Assembly: GCA_902515185.1 (NCBI GenBank)
Contig: CABXTN010000007.1
Span: 1-46,875, forward strand
Direction: 5' to 3'
Source: an uncultured Pelagibacteraceae bacterium
GTDB taxonomy: Bacteria; Pseudomonadota; Alphaproteobacteria; Pelagibacterales; Pelagibacteraceae
Length of the DNA: 46,875 nucleotides
Part shown: positions 9,112 to 17,555 of the stretch, in pieces
How the letters are laid out: every line of letters begins with the position of its first letter
Position numbering within the stretch: the stretch's first letter is position 1
Program-made: the position numbers and the translations under genes
Notes under the pieces: generated by a model
Seen by the model: only the letters and a program-made list of their open reading frames with translations
What the model was told of the DNA's origin: nothing
The model's database searches: none

Positions 9112-10899
9112 ATGATTGAATTTATCAAAAAAAATATTCTAGTTATTTTAATTTTTATAATAACTTTATTTGTAGGTTTTTTAACATTTTTAACATTTAT
9201 AGATAAAAGCTTTATACAATTAAATAATCAAAATCTTCAATATTTATTACTAATAAATATTATTTTTTTACTATTTTTCTTCTTTTTTATTTATTTAGAA
9301 ATTAAAAAATCAATTAAAAATGATATAGACGTAGAGGGCTCAAAGGCTAATAGGAAATATATAACTTTTTTTTCATTATTTACTTTAATACCATCAATTT
9401 TAATTTCTGTATTTTCATTATTTTTATTTTCTTTTGCACTAGAAAAATATTTTGATAAAAAAATAACAACAGCAGTAAACAATTCTTATGAGCTTGCCAA
9501 AAATTATGTTGAAGAAGTAAGAAACAAAATTCAATCTGAAGCAGTTTTAATAGCTTTTGATGTAAATAAAAGTGCAAAATTTTTATCTACAAATCCAAAT
9601 GAATTTAAAAGATTCCTTTCAACGCAAAAACTAATTAGAGGTGTCGACGAAATACATATTATAAATAATGAGAGAAAATTAATCTTATCAACTCTTGAAA
9701 ATTTAGACAATTATATCCCTCCAGCAAATAGAGCATTAAAGTTAGTGCTAGATGATGATCGACCATTAAAAATTATAAATGCATTTGAAAATAAATCAGC
9801 TGCTATAATGAGATTATCAAATTTTGAAGATACGTTTCTCTATGTAGTAAAATTTTTAGAAAAAGATATTTCGAAATATTTAACCGAATCTCAAGAAGCA
9901 ATAAATTTTTATTATACTGTAGAAGAAAAAAGATCAGGTATTAAAATTTCATTTGTGATTATTTATATTATAATAGTTTCATTGCTTTTATTTTTGTCAG
10001 TAAGTATTGCTATTAAGTTTTCTTCAAGATTTTTTAGATCTATAAATAATCTAATTACCGCATCCCAGAGTATTGGTAGTGGTAATCTTAATGTAAAAGT
10101 ACCAGAAGTCAAAACTGATAAGGATCTTGAAGAATTAAATAAAAATTTTAATTTAATGACAGAAAGACTTAAAACACAACAAGACAGACTTCTCTTAAAT
10201 GAAAGACACGAAGCCTGGGAAAATGTAGCCCGTAAACTTGCACACGAAATCAAAAATCCCTTAACACCAATTCAATTAATTATTGACAGATTAAATTCTA
10301 AATTTTCTAAATTTCTAAGTAACACAGAAGATAAAAAAGATTTTGATAAAAATCTTTTAACTATAAACAAACAAATTAAACAAATTGAAAATTTAGTAAA
10401 TGAATTTTCTGATTTTGCAAGAATGCCTAAACCAATTTTTAAAAAAACTAATCTTACTTCAATAATTAAAGAAAATATTAGTTTAATGAATGAATTAGAT
10501 TCTTTAGTTAAAATTTTTTTTAAGCAAGAAAAAACTAATATTTTTTTAATGTGTGATGCTGAACAAATGAATAGAGTTTTTGTAAATCTTTTAAAAAATT
10601 CAATTGAAAGTTTGAATGAAAAAATATCAAAAAAGGCTGATTTAATTAAAAAAATTGATATAGAAATTGATGAGAAAGATGATTATATAGAAACTATAAT
10701 AACAGATAATGGTATTGGATTTGATACAATAAATTTTAATAATATTTTAAAACCCTACTTTACAACAAAAAAAAATGGTACTGGATTAGGCTTGCCTATA
10801 GTAAACAAGATTATAAATGATCATAATGGAAACTTATCTATATTACCTAAAAATAATGGAGCTAAAATCAAAATAACTTTGCCAAAAAATGTCAACTGA
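9112..10899 (+). CDS. ntrY: NtrY sensor histidine kinase
   Basis: A 595-residue inner-membrane kinase, partner of NtrX, linked in alphaproteobacteria to nitrogen and redox/microoxic responses. Three N-terminal membrane segments (about residues 9-29, 42-63 and 84-110) precede a ~165-residue periplasmic sensor region. A fourth segment (281-301) leads into HAMP (~303-357). The phosphoacceptor is His378 (KLAHEIKNPLTPIQL). The ATPase domain has the N box NLLKNSIESLNE and the glycine boxes DNGIGFD and GTGLGLPIV. A PAS domain, present in many NtrY proteins before HisKA, is not evident. ntrX overlaps its 3' end by 11 bases. Confidence 0.94.
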   Translation: MIEFIKKNILVILIFIITLFVGFLTFLTFIDKSFIQLNNQNLQYLLLINIIFLLFFFFFIYLEIKKSIKNDIDVEGSKANRKYITFFSLFTLIPSILISVFSLFLFSFALEKYFDKKITTAVNNSYELAKNYVEEVRNKIQSEAVLIAFDVNKSAKFLSTNPNEFKRFLSTQKLIRGVDEIHIINNERKLILSTLENLDNYIPPANRALKLVLDDDRPLKIINAFENKSAAIMRLSNFEDTFLYVVKFLEKDISKYLTESQEAINFYYTVEEKRSGIKISFVIIYIIIVSLLLFLSVSIAIKFSSRFFRSINNLITASQSIGSGNLNVKVPEVKTDKDLEELNKNFNLMTERLKTQQDRLLLNERHEAWENVARKLAHEIKNPLTPIQLIIDRLNSKFSKFLSNTEDKKDFDKNLLTINKQIKQIENLVNEFSDFARMPKPIFKKTNLTSIIKENISLMNELDSLVKIFFKQEKTNIFLMCDAEQMNRVFVNLLKNSIESLNEKISKKADLIKKIDIEIDEKDDYIETIITDNGIGFDTINFNNILKPYFTTKKNGTGLGLPIVNKIINDHNGNLSILPKNNGAKIKITLPKNVN

Positions 10900-12244
10900 A
10901 ATTCTAATTATAGATGATAATGCTGATATAAGAAATATTCTCAAAGATCTTATTAACGATGCTGGTTACAAAACGAGAGTTGCAGCGAACTACAATCAAG
11001 CTTTAATTGAAATTGATAAAAAACTACCAGATGTTGCTATCATTGATGTTAAATTGGATAAAGGAGATAATGATGGTATCGAACTTTTATTACATATTAA
11101 AAATAAAAATAAAGACATACCGGTTATTATTATCTCTGGACATGCAAATATAGAAATGGCTATCAAATCCCTTAAATCTGGAGCATTCGAATTTATTCAA
11201 AAGCCGTTTGATCAAGAACGTTTATTAAATTTTGTTAAAAGAGCCGTTGAAAATTATGTACTTAAAAAAGAAAATAAAGAATTACAAACCAAATTGTTTC
11301 ATTCGTTTGATTTAATAGGCTCGAGTCAAAATATAACTAAAATTAATGAACAAATAAAAAAATTAGCAATTACAGATAGTAGAATTTTTATTAATGGCCC
11401 AACCGGGTCAGGCAAGGAACTTATAGCTAGAAAAATTCACAAACAATCCAATCGAAAGAATGGTCCTTTTATAATTTTAAATGGTGCACTTTTAGATGTT
11501 AAAAAATACGAACTAGAACTATTTGGTGAAGAAAGAGCAGATGGATCAATATCTTATGGTGCATTAGAAAAAGCAACTAGTGGTTTTTTATTAATCGATG
11601 AAGTATCTGAAATACCTCTAGAAACTCAATCAAAAATTTTAAGAGTTCTTACTGACCAAAAGTTTAAGAGAATTAAAGGAAGCCATGATGTTAAGGTTGA
11701 TGTAAGAATTATTTGTTCAACTGCCAAAGATATGAAGTTTGAAATTAACAATGGTAACTTCAGAGAAGATTTATTCCACAGATTAAATGTTTTTCAAATA
11801 GATATTGATCCTTTAAATAAAAGAACCCAAGACATACCGCTACTTGTAAATTATTTTTCAAAAAAAATATCAGAAAATTATAATATAAGAGAATTCTCTA
11901 TAAATCCTGATAATCATTATTTAATAGACTATTCTTGGCCCGGTAACGTAAGAGAATTAAGAAATTTAATTGAAAGAATAGCTATTTTAAGCCCAGATAG
12001 CTCAGAAAAAATATCAAATATAATTAAAGAATCGCTTAAAGTGCAAAGTTACGAAATAATTAAAAATGATAAGACACTATCTATACCTTTAAAGGAAGCA
12101 AGAGAGAATTTTGAAAAAGAGTATTTGACAACTCAATTAAAAAAGTTCGGTGGAAATATTTCCAAAATGGCAAAATTTATAGGCATGGAAAGATCAGCGT
12201 TACATAGAAAACTAAAAGGACTAAATATTAAAGATTTAAATTAA
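10889..12244 (+). CDS. ntrX: NtrX response regulator without a GAFTGA loop
   Basis: A 451-residue response regulator paired with NtrY. The receiver domain (1-~120) has the acidic pocket at Asp9/Asp10, phosphoacceptor Asp53 and Lys105. The AAA+ domain (~140-375) has Walker A NGPTGSGKE at 170-178 and Walker B FLLIDEVSE near 233-241. The C-terminal Fis-type helix-turn-helix is GGNISKMAKFIGMERSALHRKL. Where sigma-54 activators carry GAFTGA, residues ~212-228 read FGEERADGSISYGALEK, so contact with sigma-54 is unlikely. It probably regulates sigma-70 promoters. ntrB, ntrC and dusB, often upstream in this cluster, are missing. Confidence 0.94.
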   Translation: MSTEILIIDDNADIRNILKDLINDAGYKTRVAANYNQALIEIDKKLPDVAIIDVKLDKGDNDGIELLLHIKNKNKDIPVIIISGHANIEMAIKSLKSGAFEFIQKPFDQERLLNFVKRAVENYVLKKENKELQTKLFHSFDLIGSSQNITKINEQIKKLAITDSRIFINGPTGSGKELIARKIHKQSNRKNGPFIILNGALLDVKKYELELFGEERADGSISYGALEKATSGFLLIDEVSEIPLETQSKILRVLTDQKFKRIKGSHDVKVDVRIICSTAKDMKFEINNGNFREDLFHRLNVFQIDIDPLNKRTQDIPLLVNYFSKKISENYNIREFSINPDNHYLIDYSWPGNVRELRNLIERIAILSPDSSEKISNIIKESLKVQSYEIIKNDKTLSIPLKEARENFEKEYLTTQLKKFGGNISKMAKFIGMERSALHRKLKGLNIKDLN

Positions 12245-13617
12245 TGAATATTATTATTTGCGGTGCTGGCAGGGTAGGTTTTACAATAGCCAAACTCCTT
12301 AGTGAGCAAAAACATTCAATAACAGTAATTGACCAATCTAGCGAAGATATTGAAAAAATCAAAGATAGTTTAGATGTTAATGCAATTGTTGGAAAAGCTA
12401 CTTATCCATCAATTTTAGAGAAAGCAAACGCATCAGATGCTGATATGATTATTGCTGTTACTAGAAATGACGAAATAAACATGCTTATATGTCAAATTGC
12501 ATATACAGTTTTTAAAATCACAAAAAAAATAGCAAGAATTAGATCTCAATATTATTTAGACCCTAATTTTTCAAACATTTATAATAAAGAAAATTTACCA
12601 ATAGATGTAATAATATCACCAGAAATTGAGATAGCAAAATCACTTCAAAGAAAGTTAGAAGCACCAGGAGCTTTAGATAATATTCCATTTGCGGAAAATA
12701 AAATCAGATTATTAGAGATTTCAATACAACAGGATTGCCCAATCCAAAATATTAAACTTAATGAATTAACAAATAAATTTCCTGATTTGGAGGCCAATAT
12801 TCTAGGGGTTATTAGAAATGGTAAGTTTATTATTTTAAAAAAGAATGATGTGATGAAAGAAAATGACAAAGCTTACGTCATAATCAATTCTTCACAAATG
12901 GCACAAACTCTTAGTGCTTTTGGTCATAACGAAAAAATTTCCAAGAAAATTCTAATCATTGGTGGTGGAAATATAGGATTTAATTTGGCAAAAAATATTG
13001 AGAAGTCCTTTGACTCAGCCAGAATAAAAATAATTGAAAAAGATAAGAATAGAGCAGAGTATATTGCAAACGAATTAAATAATACAATTATAATAAATGG
13101 AAATGGATTGGATGAAGATGTCTTGGCTGAAGCTAACGTAGAGGAGGTTGAAACCGTATTAGCATTAACTAACGATGACGAAGATAATTTAATGGTAAGT
13201 GTTTTGGTAGAAAAGTTTGCAAAAGAAAAAAGAACTATGGCTTTAATCAACAAGCCAAATTACACACTACTCCAGTCCTCCTTAAAAATTGATGATTTGA
13301 TAGATCCAAGAATGAGTACAGTTTCAAGTATTTTAAAACATGTTCATAAAGGAACGATAGAGACAGCTTATAGTATTTTAAACGGTGAGTATGAGGTTAT
13401 AGAGGCCGAAATCATAGAAACTTCAGAATTAATAAACAAAGAACTTAAAAGTGCAAACTTACCCGAGGAGATTAGAATTGGAGCAATATTAAGAGGTAAG
13501 GATATAATTATTCCTAGATCAAATTTTATTTTTCAAAAAGATGATACTGTAGTATTTTTAGCAAAAAGTGATCAAATTCAAATAGTAGAAAACATGTTTC
13601 GAATAAGTTCGATTTAG
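12244..13617 (+). CDS. trkA: TrkA, NAD-binding regulatory subunit of K+ uptake
   Basis: Peripheral cytoplasmic subunit that gates the Trk potassium transporter. The 457 residues hold two tandem RCK halves. Each has a Rossmann NAD fold: MNIIICGAGRVGFTIAKLL at the start, and KKILIIGGGNIGFNLAKNI near residues 233-251. Each is followed by a TrkA-C ligand domain. The start overlaps the ntrX stop (TAATG), and trkH follows 9 bases later. In many alphaproteobacteria ntrX-trkA is followed by hfq and hflX; here the membrane partner trkH comes instead, giving a complete transporter. Confidence 0.96.
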   Translation: MNIIICGAGRVGFTIAKLLSEQKHSITVIDQSSEDIEKIKDSLDVNAIVGKATYPSILEKANASDADMIIAVTRNDEINMLICQIAYTVFKITKKIARIRSQYYLDPNFSNIYNKENLPIDVIISPEIEIAKSLQRKLEAPGALDNIPFAENKIRLLEISIQQDCPIQNIKLNELTNKFPDLEANILGVIRNGKFIILKKNDVMKENDKAYVIINSSQMAQTLSAFGHNEKISKKILIIGGGNIGFNLAKNIEKSFDSARIKIIEKDKNRAEYIANELNNTIIINGNGLDEDVLAEANVEEVETVLALTNDDEDNLMVSVLVEKFAKEKRTMALINKPNYTLLQSSLKIDDLIDPRMSTVSSILKHVHKGTIETAYSILNGEYEVIEAEIIETSELINKELKSANLPEEIRIGAILRGKDIIIPRSNFIFQKDDTVVFLAKSDQIQIVENMFRISSI

Positions 13618-13626
13618 CTCAATTGA

Positions 13627-15033
13627 ATGTATCAATTTAATATTTATTATTTAAAATTTTTTACTAGTCTAATATCTGTTCTATGCTTTTTTAATATAAT
13701 TTATTCGTATTATTTTAATTTATATTTAAATATAGATTCATATGTATATACACTGTTAATATCACTAATTCCTATTGTCAGTATATTTTTTAAATCAAAT
13801 GAAATAAAAAAGATTTCTATATACTATAAAATTCAAACAGTAATTTTAGGCTATTTTATCTTACCAGCAATAATTTCATTACCGTATTATTTAAGTATTT
13901 ATAATATTACATTTATAGATGCATATTTTGAAGCGATTTCAGGCTTTACATCAACAGGCTTCACAATATTTAATAATATAAAACATTTAGATGAAAGTCT
14001 TATTATATGGAGATCATCATCTCAGTGGATTGGCGGTTTATATTTTTTATTTTCAATACTTTTGTTAATAGAGATATTTGATGATAACTTAAAAAAAACA
14101 TTAACAAATTTTTTATCATTTAATACTTCAGAAATATTTAAACAATTTTCTAAGATACTAATATTCTATATAATTTTAACTGTAGTTATTTTTATTATTT
14201 ATAATATCTTTGAATTTCGGTCATTTATCTCCTTAAATCTTGCTCTAACTGTTATTTCCTCAGGGGGATTTTTGCCAACAAACAATCTTTCTTCAATACT
14301 TAATAATGAATTAAAGATAAATTTATTTTCAATAACAATGTTAATTTCTTTTTTTGGATTATTTTTTTTATATAATTTATTTTTATTAAAAAATAAAAAG
14401 CTAAAGTCTATACAAGAAGATATTTACTTGTTATTTTACTTATTATTTACTTACTCAGTTTTTTTTATATTTTTTGATAAAAATTTAGATTTTAATTATA
14501 TATTTCTTGCTATCTCTAGTAGCGTTTCAAATATAGGTGTATCACTAGAAAAAACTCCCCAAAACCTCTCATTTTTATTCTTATTACTAATCATTATTGG
14601 TGGATCTTTTTTTTCAACAAGTTCTGGATTAAGATTTATAAAAATTTACTCACTTGTCAAATTTTCTATTAATGAACTTATTTCACATTCTAAGCCTAAA
14701 AATATCTTTTTAAATAAACTAGCTTTAGGAGATGAAAATATGAATCTACATGATTTTTATAAATATTTTTTAACAATAATCGTATTTATATTTTCACTAA
14801 TTATCCTTACAAGTATACTTTCTATTTCTAATTATAATGTTGAAGAGTCCTTCAAATTATCAATTTTGACCCTTATGAATACTGTAAACTCATCCATGAC
14901 AGGCCTAAATAGTTTTAATTTTGAGGAAATGAATTATTTTTCAAAATATAGCTTAATATTTTTTATGATTATCGGCAGAGTTGAATTATTAACTGTACTT
15001 ATTCTGTGTAAAAAATTCTTTTTTAAAAATTAA
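13627..15033 (+). CDS. trkH: TrkH-family potassium transporter membrane subunit
   Basis: A 468-residue polytopic protein, about ten hydrophobic segments, forming the K+-conducting pore that TrkA regulates. Four pore-like loops can be picked out: ISGFTSTGFTIF (~residues 102-113), VISSGGFLPTNN (~213-224), SSSVSNIGVSLEKTP (~297-311) and NTVNSSMTGLNSF (~418-430). Each has the Gly at the selectivity-filter position expected of the Trk/Ktr/HKT fold. It is the last gene of the ntrYX-trkAH run; tRNA-Arg follows 30 bases downstream. Confidence 0.92.
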   Translation: MYQFNIYYLKFFTSLISVLCFFNIIYSYYFNLYLNIDSYVYTLLISLIPIVSIFFKSNEIKKISIYYKIQTVILGYFILPAIISLPYYLSIYNITFIDAYFEAISGFTSTGFTIFNNIKHLDESLIIWRSSSQWIGGLYFLFSILLLIEIFDDNLKKTLTNFLSFNTSEIFKQFSKILIFYIILTVVIFIIYNIFEFRSFISLNLALTVISSGGFLPTNNLSSILNNELKINLFSITMLISFFGLFFLYNLFLLKNKKLKSIQEDIYLLFYLLFTYSVFFIFFDKNLDFNYIFLAISSSVSNIGVSLEKTPQNLSFLFLLLIIIGGSFFSTSSGLRFIKIYSLVKFSINELISHSKPKNIFLNKLALGDENMNLHDFYKYFLTIIVFIFSLIILTSILSISNYNVEESFKLSILTLMNTVNSSMTGLNSFNFEEMNYFSKYSLIFFMIIGRVELLTVLILCKKFFFKN

Positions 15034-15063
15034 ATTAATACTATAAGTAGTCATAATATATAT

Positions 15064-15140
15064 GCGCCCTTAGCTCAGTTGGATAGAGCAACGGTTTTCT
15101 AAACCGTGGGTCGGAGGTTCGAATCCTTCAGGGCGCGCCA
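15064..15140 (+). tRNA. tRNA-Arg (UCU anticodon)
   Basis: A 77-base cloverleaf with encoded CCA. The acceptor arms GCGCCCT (15064-15070) and AGGGCGC (15130-15136) pair fully. The discriminator is G and CCA is at 15138-15140. The anticodon stem ACGGT/ACCGT encloses loop TTTCTAA, anticodon TCT, which reads AGA. AGA is by far the dominant arginine codon in the neighbouring genes. The T loop GGTTCGAATCC is canonical. Confidence 0.97.
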
Positions 15141-15239
15141 AAATGAGCTTTATTAACCCCAAAAACTTAACAAATATAGCAACATTATTTTAAATTTTAT
15201 TATTGCTGACCTAAATAGATCATGCTTAAATAATACTTA

Positions 15240-15275
15240 TTCAAAAGTAATTTTGAATTATTTGTTAACAAATAA
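15240..15275. promoter_or_regulatory. Two abutting inverted repeats in the aapJ leader
   Basis: Positions 15240-15257 form a 7-bp-armed inverted repeat (TTCAAAA, 4-base spacer, TTTTGAA). Positions 15258-15275 form a perfect 18-bp palindrome TTATTTGTTAACAAATAA. Together they lie 22-58 bases before the aapJ start in a region without a gene. They could be operator half-sites for a dimeric regulator or hairpins in the mRNA leader. AT-rich DNA yields such palindromes by chance fairly often, so this is only a candidate. Confidence 0.4.
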
Positions 15276-15297
15276 ACTTAAAAACAAGAGGAAGAAT

Positions 15298-16338
15298 ATG
15301 TTTAAAGTAATAAAAAGATTGACTTCTATTGTTGCTATGTTCGCTGTGCTTTTCGCTTTTACGACAGAAACTATGGCTGCAAAGAAATCAAAAACACTTA
15401 AAAACACACAGAAGAAAGGTTTTGTCAGATGTGGTGTTTCTCAAGGTCTTCCAGGATTTTCTAATGCTGATGCATCAGGAAACTGGACAGGTATCGACGT
15501 AGATGTATGTAGAGCAGTAGCTGCGGCAGTACTAGGTGATGCAAACAAAGTTAAGTTTACACCATTAAGTGCTAAAGAAAGATTTACAGCTTTAACATCT
15601 GGTGAAATAGATATCCTTTCAAGAAATACTACTTGGACACTATCTAGAGATGCTGACATCGGTCTTACTTTCGTAGGAGTAAACTTTTATGATGGTCAAG
15701 GTTTCATGGTTAGAAAAAGTTCAGGTATAACTTCTACTAGTCAGTTTAAAAATGGTATCTCAGCTTGTACAAACATTGGTACAACAACAGAGCTTAATAT
15801 GAGAGACTTCTTTAATTCAAGAGGAATTTCTTATGAGCCGGTAGCTTTTGAAAAAGCTGACGAAGTTGTTGCTGCTTATGATGCAGGTAGATGTGATACT
15901 TACACAACTGATAAATCAGGTTTAGCGGCTCAAAGAACTAAAATGAAAAACCCAGATGAACACATTGTATTACCAGAAACTATTTCTAAAGAACCTTTAG
16001 GACCAGTTGTAAGACAAGGTGATGCTGTATGGGAAGACATTGTTAGATGGTCTTTAAACACTATGATCGAAGCTGAAGAGTACGGAATTACTTCTTCAAA
16101 CGCTGACTCAATGAAAACTTCAGACAACCCACAAATCAAAAGATTAGTAGGTGCTGAAGGAGAAATGGGAGCAGCATTTGGCTTAGATAATGAGTGGAAC
16201 CTAAGAATTATCAAGCAAGTTGGTAACTATGGTGAAAGTTATAAGAGAAATATAGCTGACACAGGTATTTTACCTGATAGAGGTCCAAACCAATTATGGA
16301 CTAAAGGTGGAATATTATACGTACCACCAGCAAGATAA
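15298..16338 (+). CDS. aapJ: General L-amino-acid ABC transporter, periplasmic binding protein
   Basis: A 346-residue solute-binding protein of family 3 that would capture a broad range of L-amino acids in the periplasm (AapJ/BztA/YhdW type). The Sec signal peptide is about residues 1-27 (basic FKVIKR, hydrophobic core, ETMAA cleavage region). The mature part has VRCGVSQGLPGFSNADASGNWTGIDVDVCRAVAAAV and ERFTALTSGEIDILSRNTTWT. I chose the ATG at 15298 because AAGAGGA lies just upstream and the signal peptide starts there. An in-frame TTG at 15253 adds non-signal sequence. The gene is visibly less AT-rich than its neighbours and ends in a strong terminator, both suggesting high expression. Confidence 0.95.
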   Translation: MFKVIKRLTSIVAMFAVLFAFTTETMAAKKSKTLKNTQKKGFVRCGVSQGLPGFSNADASGNWTGIDVDVCRAVAAAVLGDANKVKFTPLSAKERFTALTSGEIDILSRNTTWTLSRDADIGLTFVGVNFYDGQGFMVRKSSGITSTSQFKNGISACTNIGTTTELNMRDFFNSRGISYEPVAFEKADEVVAAYDAGRCDTYTTDKSGLAAQRTKMKNPDEHIVLPETISKEPLGPVVRQGDAVWEDIVRWSLNTMIEAEEYGITSSNADSMKTSDNPQIKRLVGAEGEMGAAFGLDNEWNLRIIKQVGNYGESYKRNIADTGILPDRGPNQLWTKGGILYVPPAR

Positions 16339-16359
16339 TTATTATCTTAAATTAGTTAA

Positions 16360-16390
16360 AAAGGGCTAGATTTTTCTAGCCCTTTTTTTT
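16360..16390 (+). terminator. Intrinsic terminator between aapJ and aapQ
   Basis: A perfect 8-bp stem GGGCTAGA (16363-16370) / TCTAGCCC (16375-16382) with a TTTT loop is flanked by an A-run upstream and eight T (16383-16390) downstream, so the stem can extend by A-T pairs. It sits 21 bases after the aapJ stop and 14 bases before aapQ. It would let the binding protein be made in excess over the permease/ATPase genes by partial termination. Confidence 0.92.
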
Positions 16391-16403
16391 ATGATGAATT
16401 TGC

Positions 16404-17555
16404 ATGAATAATAAAATCAAAAGAATTTTACCTCAATTACTCACAATATTATTTGTAGTTTTAATATTTGGTTTTTTTACAATTAACGCTCAGGTTAATA
16501 TGGATAATAGAGGTATCGATTTTGGCTTTGGTTTTCTTAAACAAGAAGCTTCTTTTGATATGCAGTTTACATTGCTTGATTATGATGGCCAAGATTCTTA
16601 TGGATGGGCCTATGTTGTGGCTTTATTAAATACTCTTTTAGTATCATTCCTTGGAATTATTTTTTGCACAATTTTAGGTGTGATAATCGGTATTGCAAGA
16701 CTATCTAGTAATTTTTTGATAAAGAATTCTGCTGCTTGGTATGTTGAGTTTTTCAGAAATATACCTTTATTACTTCAAATTTTCTTTTGGTACTATGCTG
16801 CTTTAAGAGCATTACCTTTACCAGAAACAGCCGAGCCTTGGTTTGGTGTTACTTACATGACTATCAAAGGTTACTTTATACCAGCTATGATTTGGGAAAA
16901 TTTAAACATTTTTGTCTATTGTTTATTAGCATCATTTATATCAATAATATTTATTAGAAATTACGCAAAAAATTTACAAGAAAAAGAAGGTAAACAATTA
17001 CCACTTTTATATATATCGCTAGCGATATTACTAGTTGTTCCAGGATTATCTTTTATATTAGGAGGTGTAACACTTGATTTTGAAATGCCTGTTTTAAAAC
17101 AGCTTTCAGCAACATCTTATACTTATGAGGGAGGTATTGGATTGCCACCAGAGCTTATAGCTTTAGTTTTAGCTCTATCATTATACACATCAACTTTTGT
17201 TGCTGAGTGTGTACGAGCAGGAATACAGGGAATAAGTAAAGGTCAAAAAGAGGCTGCTGCGTCTGTTGGTTTAACACCTAACCAAGTATTAAAACTTGTA
17301 ATTATGCCTCAAGCTTTAAGAATTATTATTCCACCAACAACAAACCAATATTTAAATTTAACTAAAAATTCCTCACTTGCAGCTGCTATTGCTTATCCTG
17401 ACTTAGTTTTAGTTTTTGCTGGAACTGCAATGATGCAAACTGGAAAAGCTATAGAGATTGTTGGAATTACAATGTTAACGTATTTAACAATAAGTTTATT
17501 AATTGCAGCACTGATGAATTGGTATAACAAAAAAATTGAAATTAAGGAAAAATAA
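16404..17555 (+). CDS. aapQ: General L-amino-acid ABC transporter permease 1
   Basis: A 383-residue inner-membrane permease of the His/Glu/Gln/Arg family. It opens with a membrane segment at about residues 10-27 and the AapQ/BztB-type periplasmic region. The core then has LVSFLGIIFCTILGVIIGIARLSSN and FFRNIPLLLQIFFWYY. The ATPase-docking EAA loop is the segment from FVAECVRAGIQGI through GQKEAAASVGLTP to VIMPQALRIIIPP near residues 265-310. It is translationally joined to the next permease by a TAATG overlap. Confidence 0.94.
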   Translation: MNNKIKRILPQLLTILFVVLIFGFFTINAQVNMDNRGIDFGFGFLKQEASFDMQFTLLDYDGQDSYGWAYVVALLNTLLVSFLGIIFCTILGVIIGIARLSSNFLIKNSAAWYVEFFRNIPLLLQIFFWYYAALRALPLPETAEPWFGVTYMTIKGYFIPAMIWENLNIFVYCLLASFISIIFIRNYAKNLQEKEGKQLPLLYISLAILLVVPGLSFILGGVTLDFEMPVLKQLSATSYTYEGGIGLPPELIALVLALSLYTSTFVAECVRAGIQGISKGQKEAAASVGLTPNQVLKLVIMPQALRIIIPPTTNQYLNLTKNSSLAAAIAYPDLVLVFAGTAMMQTGKAIEIVGITMLTYLTISLLIAALMNWYNKKIEIKEK

